From positions 9,132,979-9,196,978 of the forward strand of contig JAVDOI010000005.1 in assembly GCA_032191485.1 (NCBI GenBank): a stretch of 64,000 nucleotides of DNA. Reading direction: 5' to 3'. This DNA is from Leptoclinus maculatus. Taxonomy: Eukaryota; Chordata; Actinopteri; Perciformes; Stichaeidae. Of this stretch, positions 36,130 through 48,154 are shown piece by piece; the first letter of the stretch is position 1, and each line of letters starts with the position of its first letter. The notes beneath the pieces were generated by a model. That model worked only from the letters and a program-made list of their open reading frames with translations. It was not told the DNA's origin and did no database searches. A program made the translations under genes and the position numbers.

Positions 36130-37073
36130 GAGGCAACCTCTCTAGTGTCCATCAGGGGGCGACTCCTCTGGTTCTATAGAAGTCTATGAGAAAATGACTC
36201 TACTTCTCTCTTGATTTATTACCTCAGTAAACATTGTAAACATGAGTTTATGGTCTCAATCTCTAGTTTCAAGTCTTCTTCAATACAGCATGATGTTCAT
36301 TTAGTACATTATGGTCCATTTAGAGTCAAACAGACCATAAAGGCCGTGGCTAACTTGTGCCTGACAGGTCGCTACCAGAGCTGTCTATACGTCACTCCCC
36401 CACAGTCCAAATATGGTCCCTTCCTCTCAATGGTTGCAAAAAGCCACAATGGCGACGACCAAAACGTTGAACTCGAGGCTTCAAAACGTACCGTAATTTC
36501 CGGACTATAGAGCGCACCTATATATAGGCCGCACCTGCTAATTTTTAAAAGAAAAAATAAATTGTACATAAATAAGCCGCACTTGTCTATAAGCCGCAGG
36601 TGTCCCCGGCCACGTCATCGTGCGGGACCACCCCCCCAGCTGCTCTGCAGGCACGCCCCCGTCTGAAGCTCGAACATCTTCCTGAACTCCACCCGGCCCT
36701 TCTTGCGGTACTCGGCGACGAGCAGCTCCCCGAACGCGAGCGGGCTCTCCCCGAACGAGAGCGGGCTCTCCCCGGGGAGAGCGGGCGACACGCTCGTCTC
36801 AGCGGCCGACACGCTCGTGTCCGCGGCCGCGTCTGATGCGCGCGGGGTCTCGGAGTCGTCATCCTCTACAGGGGTTGCCCCGTGATCCTCCTCTTGCGTG
36901 CCCGACACCCGGATGTTCGCGTCTTCTTCCATAAATTAGCCGCATCGTTGTAAAAGCCGCAGTCTCAAAGCGTGTGAAAAAAAGTAGCGGCTTATATGCC
37001 GGAATTTACGGTAAGTCCATAAACCAATGGGTGACGTCACAACGGCTACGTCCACATCTTATATACAGTCTGT
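36130..37073 (+). repeat. Interspersed repeat family E, copy E4, interrupted by element F
   Basis: Left part 36130-36490 carries all family blocks (CATCAGGGGGCGACTCCTCT, TATAGAAGTCTATGAGAAAA, AATGGCGACGACCAAAACG). It resumes after element F at 37014 (CCATAAACCAATGGGTGACG) and ends CTTATATACAGTCTGTG. Confidence 0.85.
36491..37011 (-). mobile_element. Element F: GC-rich MITE-like insertion inside E4
   Basis: Terminal inverted repeats CCGTAATTTCCGG (left) and CCGGAATTTACGG (right), 13 bp with one mismatch, flanked by TA on both sides, suggesting a TA target duplication. Subterminal parts carry AGCCGC motifs (TAAGCCGCACTTGTCTATAA). The centre (about 36600-36930) is markedly GC-rich and carries a 105-codon minus-strand frame (36615-36932) starting MEEDANIRVSGTQEEDHG, with duplicated ETSVS and GESPLSFGESPLAFGE segments and ending near KKGRVEFRKMFELQ. 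I do not recognise that protein. Confidence 0.75.
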
Positions 37074-37085
37074 GAATATGGCCGA

Positions 37086-37286
37086 CGGTGGCTAAGTGGA
37101 GCGCAGGGCTGCCCTTCAATCAGAGGATCGGCAGTTCGATCCCGGGCTCCGCTAGACGAATGTCGATGTGTCCTTGAGCAAGACACTTAACCCCAAAATT
37201 GCTCCCGTAGCTGTGCCTACGCTGTGATAGAATCTGAATTGTAAGTCGCTTTGGATAAAAGCGTCTGATAAATGACTGTAATGTAT
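37086..37286 (+). mobile_element. tRNA-derived SINE, copy 1
   Basis: The 5' region contains an A-box-like GTGGCTAAGTGG and a B-box-like CAGTTCGATCCC in tRNA spacing, with a cloverleaf-like CGCTAG end. The body follows (CTTGAGCAAGACACTTAACC) and the tail reads GTCGCTTTGGATAAAAGCGT then CTGATAAATGACTGTAATGT, a typical fish SINE tail. It starts 13 bp after the end of E4. About 90% similar to the copy at 57776-57984 by eye. Confidence 0.85.
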
Positions 37287-37719
37287 ACAACTTATAGTGC
37301 ATTACCTTTTGTAGGTATACGTATGAACTTCAAGAATACGAAAGTAGTTTGTTAAGATGGGCGATCTTTGCAGTGTGGGCCATATATAGAGCCAGAGAGA
37401 CCCTGGTGGTTATTCATTACAACATAAACTCAGTAGCATTCAGTGTGACATGTCAAAGCTTTGTTCCTGTTGTACACATTTGTGTTTGGAAAGGGTGGTG
37501 TGATGGCAGATTAGCAGCCTACAAAGGTCTATGAATGTTGAAATCCACCAAATATCTACAAAGCTCTACAGCTGTGTTTATATAATCATAAAACCGCTGT
37601 GTGACGTATTTTGCCAACGTTATATTGAGGCTGAAAGTTTTTTTCACACAACTCCAGTCTGCTGTACTTAATTCAACATACTGCTTTATGTGGTTGTTTC
37701 TGTGTGTATATATATATAT
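37287..37719 (-). other. Giant ARID3 intron, short unique stretch
   Basis: AT-rich, ending in a short TA run at which hAT C1 is inserted. No gene seen. Confidence 0.5.
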
Positions 37720-39243
37720 TAGTGCTGGGCAAGTTAACGCGTTATTATCACGTTAACGCATACATTAATTAACGCCGACAATTATTTTATTGCGCGTTAA
37801 CGCAGTTTTTTTTAAATGCAATACACGGTTGATGCCAGCAAATCACCCAAACAAACAGTGGAGGGAGGCTTCAGACTACGTTGATGCAGCGTGTGGGAGA
37901 AGTAGAGATAAACTAAAGCAAGACTGTTCCGTATCGCCCGTATCCTGTGCGCATGGCCGAACTGTTCGACAGTACGGTGGATCTGCCGACTTGAGGGCGG
38001 ATCCGCCCCGGAGTCGACTGCTATCTGGGACGCTAACAGATGCTACAGAGAAGTAGAGATAAACTAAAGACAAGCTAACAGATGCTACAGAGAAGTAGAG
38101 ATAAACTAAAGACAAGCTAACAGATGCTACAAAGAAGTAGAGATAAACTAAAGCAACACAAGCTAACAGATGCTACAGAGAAGTAGAGATAAACTAAAGC
38201 AAGACAAGCTAACAGATGCTACAGAGAAGTAGAGATAAACTAAAGCAACACAAGCTAACAGATGCTACAGAGAAGTAGAGATAAACTAAAGCAACACAAG
38301 CTAACAGATGCTACAGAGAAGTAGAGATAAACTAAAGCAACACAAGCTAACAGATGCTACAGAGAAGTAGAGATAAACTAAAGCAAGACAAGCTAACAGA
38401 TGCTACAGAGAAGTAGAGATAAACTAAAGCAACACAAGCTAACAGATGCTACAGAGAAGTAGAGATAAACTAAAGCAAGACAAGCTAACAGATGCTACAG
38501 AGAAGTGGAGATAAACTAAAGCAACACAAGCTAACAGATGCTACAGAGAAGTAGAGATAAACTAAAGACAAGCTAACAGATGCTACAGAGAAGTGGAGAT
38601 AAACTAAAGCAACACAAGCTAACAGATGCTACAGAGAAGTAGAGATAAACTAAAGCAAGACAAGCTAACAGATGCTACAGAGAAGTAGAGATAAACTAAA
38701 GACAAGCTAACAGATGCTACAGAGAAGTAGAGATAAACTAAAGCAACACAAGCTAACAGATGCTACAGAGAAGTAGAGATAAACTAAAGACAAGCTAACA
38801 GATGCTACAGAGAAGTAGAGATAAACTAAAGCAACACAAGCTAACAGATGCTACAGAGAAGTGGAGACAAACTGCAGCCGGTTAGTGTTGTGGAAGATGT
38901 CGGTCTGAGGAACGTTCTCAAGGTGCGTTCGCGTCACGTTTGGTGTGAACGCACCTTTAGGATCAACGAATGACGTCACGTATGAGCCTCGAGACACACC
39001 GTCAACACAAGTTGTATTAAAGGAGAGGACTACAACAGCGACGGCGTTACAACGAGCAGCAGCTGTTGCTCTCACTGGAGACTACTGGACATCGCTTTTG
39101 TTCATATAGCAGTACTTTAAAATAAAAGAGCGCAATACACTACTTTAGAATTCATTATTGAACTTTGCCATAACGATGCGATTAATCGCAAAAACATTAT
39201 GCGATTAATCGCGATTAAAAATTGTAATCGTTGCCCAGCACTA
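37720..39243 (+). mobile_element. hAT element C, copy C1 (non-autonomous)
   Basis: The ends are TAGTGCTGGGCAA and TTGCCCAGCACTA, perfect 13-bp inverted repeats. The subterminal regions are AACGCG/CGATTAATCGC rich and palindromic. The interior has no transposase; it consists of a block with TGTGCGCATGGCCGAACTGT, a 41/46-bp tandem array and an inverted-repeat module (AAGGTGCGTTC...GAACGCACCTT at about 38919-38957). The flanks are TA-rich, so target duplication cannot be established for this copy. Confidence 0.85.
38031..38870 (+). repeat. 41/46-bp tandem array inside hAT C1
   Basis: About 19 units with the core GCTAACAGATGCTACAGAGA then AGTAGAGATAAACTAAAG. Units alternate between a short form and a longer one with an added CAACA or CAAGA. 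The sibling copy C2 has about 7 units (42212-42507). Confidence 0.95.
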
Positions 39244-40482
39244 TAGATAATATAATATCAATATCTCTCCTTCTTTTTATAAAAATACCTCCTAAATTAC
39301 TACTGTGTGTGTGTGTGTGTGTGTGTTTTCTAAATTAGTATTCTGGGAAAGTGTTTGTGTCTCTTCATCCATGGAGCCATTAATTGTGTAATGTTTAACT
39401 GTTGTAAAGGCTTGGTTAAATGTACAGTGATAAAACATTACCTCCTCTACTTTTAATTAACAGCATCCTGTTGATACACTCTGAGGTCACGCTAAACTCT
39501 GCGATCAGCCCATACGTCCATTGAAACATTAACCACTAGCTTCAATGACACAGACGCAGGTGTGATTAAAAGCCTGCAGGTCCAGTGCTTTGGATTGGTT
39601 TAGTGGGGCTCCGGGGCCTCTGGGCCTGGACGGTCACCTGGGTGGCCATCTGGAGCAGAGCTTGGCATAAATGGAGGCTGAATTAAATCAGCTGCTGTCC
39701 CACGGTTACGGGGGGAAACACTCTGTAAACTGGCCCTAATTTGTAGTGGTTTAATCTCACCAGCTAACGTTGTTTTCCACTGTTTCCAAAGGACCCCACA
39801 CATTCTCTGTCTGACTTCCAGGCGACCATTAGCTTCAGTTCATTTCAGTTAAATAAATGATAGGTGATGTGTGTTAATTTTGTCTCTTATTGTCAAAAAA
39901 ACTAATGACAAAACCAACACCAACGATGTGTTAGTCCGTTAGTCCATCACTCAATACCCTCCCCTCCCCTTTCTGTAATTCCCAGCAAACCCAGAACCAG
40001 ATTAACCTGCTTTGTGGCCCTAGGACAAAAATTTGCCATAGGCCTTTAAGGAGCCTAAAAATCCGGTGACATTGCAGGCTTCGCCTTAATGCCCCCATCA
40101 TTTCAGTTCTTATTGTGCTACATTTTCCTCTTTAAACCTTCCACAATTTGTTTTCAGTTCATGAAAGTTAATTGTTAACTGCTTTGGTCGTCTAAAATTG
40201 CCTTACTCAGCGTCCGGTTGTATTTAACTCCACCCCTCTTGTGTCACTTCTGGTTGCCAAAAACAAGATGGCAACGTCCAAAAATACCAAACTTGAGTCT
40301 TCAAAACGGCAGTCTACAAATGTGAGAAATCTATGTTTAAAAGCACACCTAGTGCTGGATATTATATGTCACAATATATTTACTTGTAGAAGTTTTAAAC
40401 CAAAAAGTATAGTCATTGAATGTATTGAACACTGTGAAGAAGATTTGCTGAAATGTATTAAGTGTCTGTGAGAGATATAAGG
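39244..40482 (-). other. Giant ARID3 intron with an E-family fragment
   Basis: A (GT)n run is at 39302-39326. From about 40145 to 40325 the sequence matches the right half of family E (CACTTCTGGTTGCCAAAAAC, CAAGATGGCAACG, TCAAAACGGCAGTC). Nothing else was recognised. Confidence 0.5.
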
Positions 40483-40663
40483 CAGGGGTATTCAAGTAAA
40501 TTTCCAAAAGGTCCAGATTGAGAAAATCTCCTCGTGCAAAGGTCCGGAACATTACAATAATATCTAACTTGCACTATTTAGTGCCATATATATATCTATA
40601 TATATATTGGTGCTGGGCAAGTTAACGCGTTATTATCGCGTTAACGCATTAATTAATTAACGC

Positions 40664-41947
40664 TAGGGGTGGGGGAAAAAATCGATACAGCATAGTATCG
40701 CGATATTTTGCGTGGCGATATTGTATCGATACACGGAAGCCAAGTATCGATCTTTTATTATATAAACTATAATCTTTTTGGTACTAGAAAAATAAAATCA
40801 ATTGCTTTTTCAGTCCAATAGATGGTGCTGAGTTGTTCTCTGGTGAGGTCAGCAGAGGTCCCGGGTCAGCGTGATTGGTAGGAAGTTGGTCAAAACAAAG
40901 AGAGACATCGGAGAAAGAAATCAGAAATTTACCGTCTGTGTTTAAATCAGACGTCTGGACTTATTTTGGATTTTTTAACAAGGAAGGGAAGAAGGACATG
41001 AATATGACTCATGAATATGACTCATGAATATGACTCATGGATATGACTCCGTCGCTGCGTTTTTTCACCGAACACAGCCGTGCCCAAGCTCTACAGAGAA
41101 GTGAAGCTTAAAGTGGAGGAATCTTTGAGTACAGCAGAAAGAGTTGCATTAACTTGCGATGCGTGGACGTCAAGCGCAGTGGATTCCTATGTGACTATAA
41201 CAGCACAATATCTCAGAGGACTGGAGACTGTCTCACGTTCTCCAAACTAGAGCCGTACACGTAAGTCACACCGGGGCAAACATGACAGACCTCCTGCTAA
41301 TGCAGCACAAGAATGGGGGATTGTCGACAATAACCTGGTGGTTGTAACCGACAGCACTTCTAACGTGGGCGTTGCCGGTCAGTTAGCGGGATTCCTGCAT
41401 GTGAAGTGTTTCGCTCACACACTCAATCTGTCCTCACAACGGGGGTTAAATCTGCGAACAGTAGCCAGGCTCATGGGGAGTGTGCGGCGCATAACTGTCT
41501 CTCTGCCCTCGACGTCCACGCATCGCAAGTTATACTGAGTTATATACCTCTTATATCGTACTTGTATAAGTTATAGACACGTTTGCATTCAGTAAAGTTG
41601 GACTATGTAGACTGTAATACAAACAGTTCAGTTTGTCAGGTGCAACATTTATGACAGGTTTTTATGACAGTGTTGGTCAGTCTGTCTGCTTGACAATCCC
41701 ATTTTGCTGCAATAAAAATGATTGAAGTGAGATGAACAGACTGAAAACTTTATCTTATTAGATAAAACATGTTGACACAGTTTTCCTTTGGGGACATCAT
41801 TTGAAGTTGAAAAAAGTAATAAATCGCAATATATGTTATCGCAATACTCAGCATATCGCAGCATCGTGATAATATCGCAGTATCGTGATAATATCGCAGT
41901 ATCGTGATAATATCGTATCGCGGGACCACTGGTGATTCCCACCCCTA
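40664..41947 (+). mobile_element. hAT element B, copy B2, innermost layer, full length
   Basis: Ends TAGGGGTGGG and CCCACCCCTA with identical ATTAACGC octamers at 40656-40663 and 41948-41955. Length 1284 bp. It contains the same decayed ZBED/hAT transposase pieces as B1, plus a local triplication of GACTCATGAATAT (about 41006-41042). Near its right end it has a short tandem repeat of ATCGCAGTATCGTGATAAT. It is non-autonomous and intact at both ends. Confidence 0.95.
41100..41538 (+). pseudogene. hAT (ZBED-like) transposase remnant in B2
   Basis: Nearly identical to the remnant in B1. It has the CDAWTSS block, a stop and frame change, then VVTDSTSNVGVAGQLAGF and KCFAHTLNL (41338-41538). It differs from B1 by a few substitutions such as Ala to Thr in TDS(A/T)SN. 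The dimerisation domain is absent. Confidence 0.85.
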
Positions 41948-42211
41948 ATTAACGCCGACAATTATTTTATCGTGCGTTAACGCAGTTTTTTTTAAATGCA
42001 ATACACGGTTGATGCCAGCAAATCACCCAAACAAACAGTGGAGGGAGGCTTCAGACTACGTTGATGCAGCGTGTGGGAGAAGTAGAGATAAACTAAAGCA
42101 AGACTGTTCCGTATCGCCCGTATCCTGTGCGCATGGCCGAACTGTTCGACAGTACGGTGGATCTGCCGACCTGAGGGCGGATCCGCCCCGGAGTCGACTG
42201 CTATCTGGGAC

Positions 42212-42507
42212 GCTAACAGATGCTACAGAGAAGTAGAGATAAACTAAAGACAAGCTAACAGATGCTACAGAGAAGTAGAGATAAACTAAAGCAACACAAG
42301 CTAACAGATGCTACAGAGAAGTAGAGATAAACTAAAGACAAGCTAACAGATGCTACAGAGAAGTAGAGATAAACTAAAGCAACACAAGCTAACAGATGCT
42401 ACAGAGAAGTAGAGATGAACTAAAGACAAGCTAACAGATGCTACAGAGAAGTAGAGATAAACTAAAGCAACACAAGCTAACAGATGCTACAGAGAAGTGG
42501 AGACAAA
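42212..42507 (+). repeat. 41/46-bp tandem array inside hAT C2
   Basis: About 7 units homologous to the 19-unit array in C1, with the short and long unit types alternating. Confidence 0.93.
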
Positions 42508-44197
42508 CTGCAGCCGGTTAGTGTTGTGGAAGATGTCGGTCTGAGGAACGTTCTCAAGGTGCGTTCGCATCGCGTTTGGTGTGAACGCACCTTTAGGATC
42601 AACGAATGACGTCACGTATGAGCCTCGAGACGCACCGTCACAAGAAGAAGACACGAGTTGTATTAAAGGAGAGGACTACAACAGTGACGGCGTTACAACG
42701 AGCAGCAGCTGTTGCTCTCACTGGAGACTACTGGACATCGCTGGGTAACCATCATCACCTCTGAGTTACAGCATTATATTGATGAACAGTAGAGCTGCAT
42801 TCACCTGCTCTGACTGTCATGAAGACACAAGACACACATTTAGATGAAACGTGCTGAAACATTGTGTTCATGTTCACAGCAGTGGAATGTTTCACATCCA
42901 GTCAGCACACTGAGCACAGATAGTGAAGAGATAGAACTCTACTGTGTAAAGGGAATACTGCTGTTAACAAGAACCGGATGTGTTTAAAGTGTTTGCAAAC
43001 CAAATGTTATTGCCCTGTTGTTCATATAGCAGTACTTTAAAATAAAAGAGCGCAATACACTACTTTAGAATTCATTATTGAACTTTGCCATAACGATGCG
43101 ATTAATCGCAAAAACATTATGCGATTAATCGCGATTAAAAATTGTAATCGTTGCCCAGCACTAATATATATATATATATTCAAGAAGTCTAGTAGTAGTA
43201 ACGTCTCTGTGTAGTCAACAACTGTCAAATCAAATAAAGAAAGTACACATCAATTATATTTTAACAATTATTATTCTCAGTTTTCAAATTTAACTGGATG
43301 GATTATAAATAATACATAGAAATACATAAATGTTCTTCTCATTTCAAGTAAAATAATGGCTGGATTAAAGAATAACTGACATAACAGAAAGCTTTTGAAA
43401 AATGTGCATCTTAAAATATAGTAATTCATTTTAGAAAAATCGATTTCACTGAATTGTCCTGCAGCTTTAAATTCAGTTCATTCAGGTGTGAAGTGATGTC
43501 AATCAAAAAAGCCACGATATTATATTCTTCTCATCTTAATAAGAGAACTTAGTGAGCATGGACTTTATCTGTGGTTATTAAACCACTTGTTTCAGCTCTA
43601 TCCTCTCTGGTAACATCATTGTTGGACAGTAAATGAATGTGTCAGGATTCTGATCATATTGGGCTCTTGGGTTTATTTTCTGTGTTCAGTTCAGATGTGA
43701 GTGGGTACGTTTGCTCCATATGAGACTCACTGTTGTTAAGCTGCCCGTGGGAAGAGTTCACCTATATGAGTGTGTCCAGTCTTGATTAATGACTCTGGGC
43801 TCTGCCATTTTTCTCTTTTAGGAGATCGTCTCGTGAATTTACTTTTACAACTCACATAATAATTGTCCTGCTCTGCTACCTCTTTCCTCGTCTCAGCCCC
43901 GCGTGTCACGGTTTGTGTACATCTCACTTGAGTCAGGAAACTTGTCAGAATACCCATATTTGATTGGCTGAGCTGCATCACGTGATGTGATTTACACCGC
44001 ATTGGTCGGCGTGTTTCCTGCACCGCTGAACAAGTGGCGTAAATGCTGGAAAAGCTGCGCCGGTTAAAATAGAAGCGCTCCGTCAAAATGTAATAATTCT
44101 CAATTATCTATCGGTTTTAGGTCCTGGGTCCGGATACAACGGCGTCTGGGTCCGGATCCGGACCGCGGTCCGCCAGTTAGGGACCCCTGATATAAGG

Positions 44198-47100
44198 TAA
44201 TGGGTGCAGTCTGTGCCAAGAGCGGGGGAGGATGAACGCTGGCTGCAAAGAGGGGTGTCGTACCAGACCAACGGGTCATAGGCCAGGAGGAGCTTATCGG
44301 ATTTCAGCCAATCACTGAGCTGATACGAGACATTTCAGAGACTTTTGAGGGACAGAAGGATTGTGAATCCCCTGGAATCGTCAGTCCTCCTCCAGACCAT
44401 CGGCCAGATACACCAGTCTGTCGGTGGTATGGATTAGGTCTCTGTTCCATGGAATATTGTTATTAATAGTGTGATTCGGTTTGTAACGGCATTTGCTTTT
44501 GTTAGGTATTAAATACCTTTTGATTTTGACTTGAACCAGCTGATTCCGGCCCTGTTTGCCGACGGAAGAAGGAGAGCGGAGGGGGAGGGGGCTGCTTTTC
44601 CTTTGTTTGAGAGATTCTGGACATAACACAAACCAATGGGCGACGTGACTGTGACGTCAACTTACACCTTCAGTTTATGAAGCATATCCATGGTATTGCC
44701 TCCACATGGCTGTCACCATGGCGACTGCTGCTAGAAGCTAACAGTGCAAACAACAGCAACAGTGCTGCCAGAGTTAACAGTGTTTACCTGAGGGGAAACC
44801 GGAGCGTGGGCTTAATTCTCTGGTCAGGTAGACATTACTCCATTTTATCTTTACGTAGATAATAATTGTTCGCTGCTATATTAATGCTCTTAATTTGATC
44901 TTACTTTTCTTACCTATTGTGTGCGTGTCGTTGATCTGTTTGGCAAGCTGTTGAAAACGATTGCACTTAGAGGGAAAAATAAAGCATTGAATTGAGTATA
45001 TTGAACCTGGGGCTTTTAAGCCACTTGAAGGTCTGGGGGCTTGGGAGTATTAGCCCACTTTGTCTGGTTGGCTCATTCATATGTTTTTAATAATTCTTGA
45101 CAACAATGGTCTATGGCACAGAGGAAGAAGTTATATCAGGCTTTGATACTCACACAATACCTTACTGGGTTCCAAGCCAAACACTGACATTGTAAGCAAT
45201 GGTATGAGCCAATATAGTAGTTCAGAAAGGTTCTGCATATTTATTTTTACTACTGATGTACTACCTTTTGTTCCCAGGAAGGACATCAGACAGACCCTCT
45301 GCACTCCACACTGCCCTGTAATCTAACTGACTGGACATCTTTCAGCCTAATGACAGATTGGAGGAAACCAACCAGGTGTCCACTTGTAGGGGGAACTCTA
45401 TGTGTGTGTGTGTGTGTGGGTGTTTTGGATAGTGGGGGTATATTCTTCCTTGAGAGCAAAAAAAATTAGTTTTTCAGGATATAGTCCCCTTTGAATGTAT
45501 TGTACCCCGCCACACCATTTTGTTAAAAAAAACAAAGGTTGTGTACAAACCAATATCGGAAACTTTTTTCTTATAACTTTGAAGGATTGTGTTGTGTGTT
45601 TTTACCTTCTGCATATGGTCAAAAAAGGTAAAACATTACCCAGTCAGGGATCTGGCAGGCCACCATTGGATAATCGTGCTGGCCAAGTCAAGTCCAAATG
45701 CAAAGGGCACTGTCTATTTCTACAGAGCATTTATGTGCCGACCAATATTTAGTGTGTTTCTGGTGTTTGCCAGCGGATTAGGGCTTTCAACTGCTTTACA
45801 TTGTACAATGACACCTTCGCCATCAACCGCCTTAAACAGATTATCACAACTGCACTTGTCTCTCAGTTTATCATACACAGGTTAAAAAGACAAAAAGCAT
45901 GACACTATAGAGTGTTACTGTCCTGGAGCAGGAGAAGGAAACCACTACATATGACTCTGTCAATACTGGAATGTGTGTCCCAGTAACGGGCAGGGAACCA
46001 GGCTAAGTTCTGTCTGCAGATCATTTTCTTTAAACTGTTGTGGTTTCACCAATGTTTCTTTACTTTGAGAATTTTTTGCTTTAATGATCTACTATAGTGA
46101 TAAAAAATAATGTTATGTATCAGATTACTGAGATTTAAAGGACTGAAGGCAGCAAAGAGAGACATCTTAAAGAAACTTGAAGTAGGAAAAATTCTAGGTG
46201 TGTTTAGGATGCACACTGTGAATCTTGTGCTTTTGTTCAGATTTGAGCATGCCTGCTGGTCATGTGACAAGCACAGGCTTGTATGGTGAGGGGGTTATTA
46301 GCCATCGATGAGGCTACCCTTCAAGAATCTAGAAATGTCAGCTTCAACCTCATTCTATCCAGTCCTGTCAGTCAAGTTTCAATCCACTACACGGTGCCTG
46401 AAAGCTCTCCTTTGACTCTGGAAAGTGGAGAGCCATTTCAAAAGAACAAACATGGAAAGCCAATCAAAGGGCCTGGGATTCATGGGAAGAGTTCCTCCGT
46501 GTGTTACTGCCTTCATCAGCCAAATGGCTACCTGGAACAGAGGCCGCACAAATGAGAGGACGGGTAATTGTGCGGCCGTAAACCGCGGGTGCTACTCTGG
46601 AGTCTGCCACTAAATGTGGACTAGTCTACGACATCGACCCCCCACCCTCAGGACCACACCTACACAGCCAGACGGAGGTAGGGCCAACGCCCAGAATCCC
46701 ATGCTGCCTCAATCGGTTGCACAAACTTGCCTGGCATGCCTGGTCACCCTTCACTGACGTCTCACAGTGCTCGCAGGAGGATAACAACCGACTGTCTAGT
46801 CAACACTCTTCCCATCAGATAAGCGTGTTATATTGCCTCCACCACTCCCGTCTAATGTGGCTTTCATCCCAGTCAATACATAACAGAGAACTAACAGAGC
46901 TATCAAAACCAGAAAGTCTATGTTCATGGGTATTTATAGGGTCATTTTACTATTGCATGGACTATTGGGTGGGTCTTAATCATGTTGTAAATCCTGATTT
47001 AAATCGGTATCCCCAATGCCTTGTCCTTCTGACATGACAGATATTCTGCTACGTCACTTCATATTGTGTTTTAGTGTTAGATATTCCAACATTTGGGAAA

Positions 47101-47528
47101 CACAGAATTGGATTTGATACAAAAAAAAGAAAATCCCCACTGCTCGCAACACTTCTTCTCTCTGCCCCCGTGACAAGCCACGGCATGTTTCCACCGTCTG
47201 CCATTTAAGCACATTAGGGCACTTCAGCTGAAGGGGAAGGGAGCTGTTCAAGACGAGAGAAAAAAGGACGCTTCACTTCCTCGTATTAGATGGAGGGGAG
47301 ATAACAGCGGCCTCCGTCTTTCAGCACCGATGACCCTACCCTGAATGGGGGTGCTTCTTTTTCAAAGCTCTGTTTTCTGCCTTCCCTCCGTCTTCCAGTT
47401 TCAGTTTTGACGCTACTAATGTCTCTTTCAACATTATCCTCAGATTAGGTGTATCATTATGTGTCAGAATCCAAATACCTACATAAAGGCTGTTCTAGCG
47501 CTCTGATTGGTGGAGCATGTAGGGCCCA
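44198..47528 (-). other. Giant ARID3 intron, no gene recognised
   Basis: A (TG)n run is at 45400-45418. A short E-like piece lies near 44630-44670 (CCAATGGGCGACGTGACTGT). The frames at 46283-46555 and 46717-47037 have no homology known to me and lack supporting splice or start context. An internal hairpin or exon was not seen. Confidence 0.45.
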
Positions 47529-48154
47529 AGTGGCAACCTCCGGATCTGAAAAATTAAATACCAAAAACTGCAGTTTCTCGAATGGCCACTTGCGGCTGGA
47601 TCAAAAACGAGTAAATCTCCATAGACTTCCATATTAAAATGGCCCACTTTACAGCAGAAATAAACATGTCAACAGCCTGGTACAAAAACTCTTATGGTCT
47701 CTAAAGCTAATATGCATTCCTGACAAATGTGCGGGGAGTGGATGTACATAAAACTCACCTGCTTTGAGTGACAGGTCGCTAACACAGCGTTGCTATCATG
47801 CCGTTGTTCAGCATTCTGTTGTATGAAGAGACTCTAAGGAATCGACTGTTCATTATTTTCTGATTGGTACATTACAAACAAGCCGCTAGCCAAAATTAGC
47901 ATCACAATTAATATCACAGTTAACGTAAATTAGGGATGCACCTTGATAACCGAGCTAGCTAGCGCTAGCGTTAGCTGCTAACTTAGCGTTTGTTAGGCTA
48001 ACGACAATGCCCCAGCCTGGCCTCACTCTTCCCCAGCTCCACACATCCAAATATGGTCACTTCTGGTAAAAAAAACTAAAAAACATGGCGACGGCCAAAC
48101 TCGAGGCTTCGAAATGGTAGTCAAGGTGACTACGTCCAGTTATACAGTCTACCG
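47529..48154 (+). repeat. Variant family E copy, E8
   Basis: Shares the family start (GGCAACCTCCGGATCTGAAA) and end (ACATGGCGACGGCCAAACTC, CGTCCAGTTATACAGTCTAC) but has a different interior: CTTGCGGCTGGATCAAAAAC, CCATAGACTTCCATATTAAA, TTTACAGCAGAAATAAACAT, a CGCTAGCGTTAGCTGCTAAC palindrome-rich block. The fragment at 6640-6990 resembles this interior. Confidence 0.65.

Larger units (their letters stand above)
40608..43163 (+). mobile_element. hAT element C, copy C2, middle layer of the nest
   Basis: The ends are TGGTGCTGGGCAA and TTGCCCAGCACTA (one difference), with ATATATAT on both sides (40600-40607 and 43164-43171); the latter matches an 8-bp duplication but in low-complexity DNA. It is interrupted by hAT B2 (40664-41947), and an internal segment (about 42743-43018) absent from C1 is retained. 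The array inside (42212-42507) has about 7 units. Confidence 0.88.
40483..44189 (+). mobile_element. hAT element D, outermost layer of a three-level nest
   Basis: The left end is CAGGGGTATTCAAGTAA and the right end, read inverted, is CAGGGGTCCCTAACTGG. The flanking octamers at 40475-40482 and 44190-44197 are both ATATAAGG, a perfect 8-bp target duplication as hAT transposases make. Removing the inner element (40608-43163) leaves an element of about 1.1 kb. Its right half (about 43860-44060) includes TTTCCTCGTCTC, TGATTGGCTGAGCTGCATCA and CTGCACCGCTGAACAAGTG, shared with hAT A. No transposase remains. Confidence 0.88.

Noticed and set aside
37790..42236. Paired 75-88-codon frames in hAT C1 and C2
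   Set aside because: Identical non-coding interior of a non-autonomous element; no transposase motif.
46283..46555. 90-codon plus frame with moderately protein-like composition
   Set aside because: No domain I recognise, no splice support, and it lies in the antisense orientation of the ARID3 intron.
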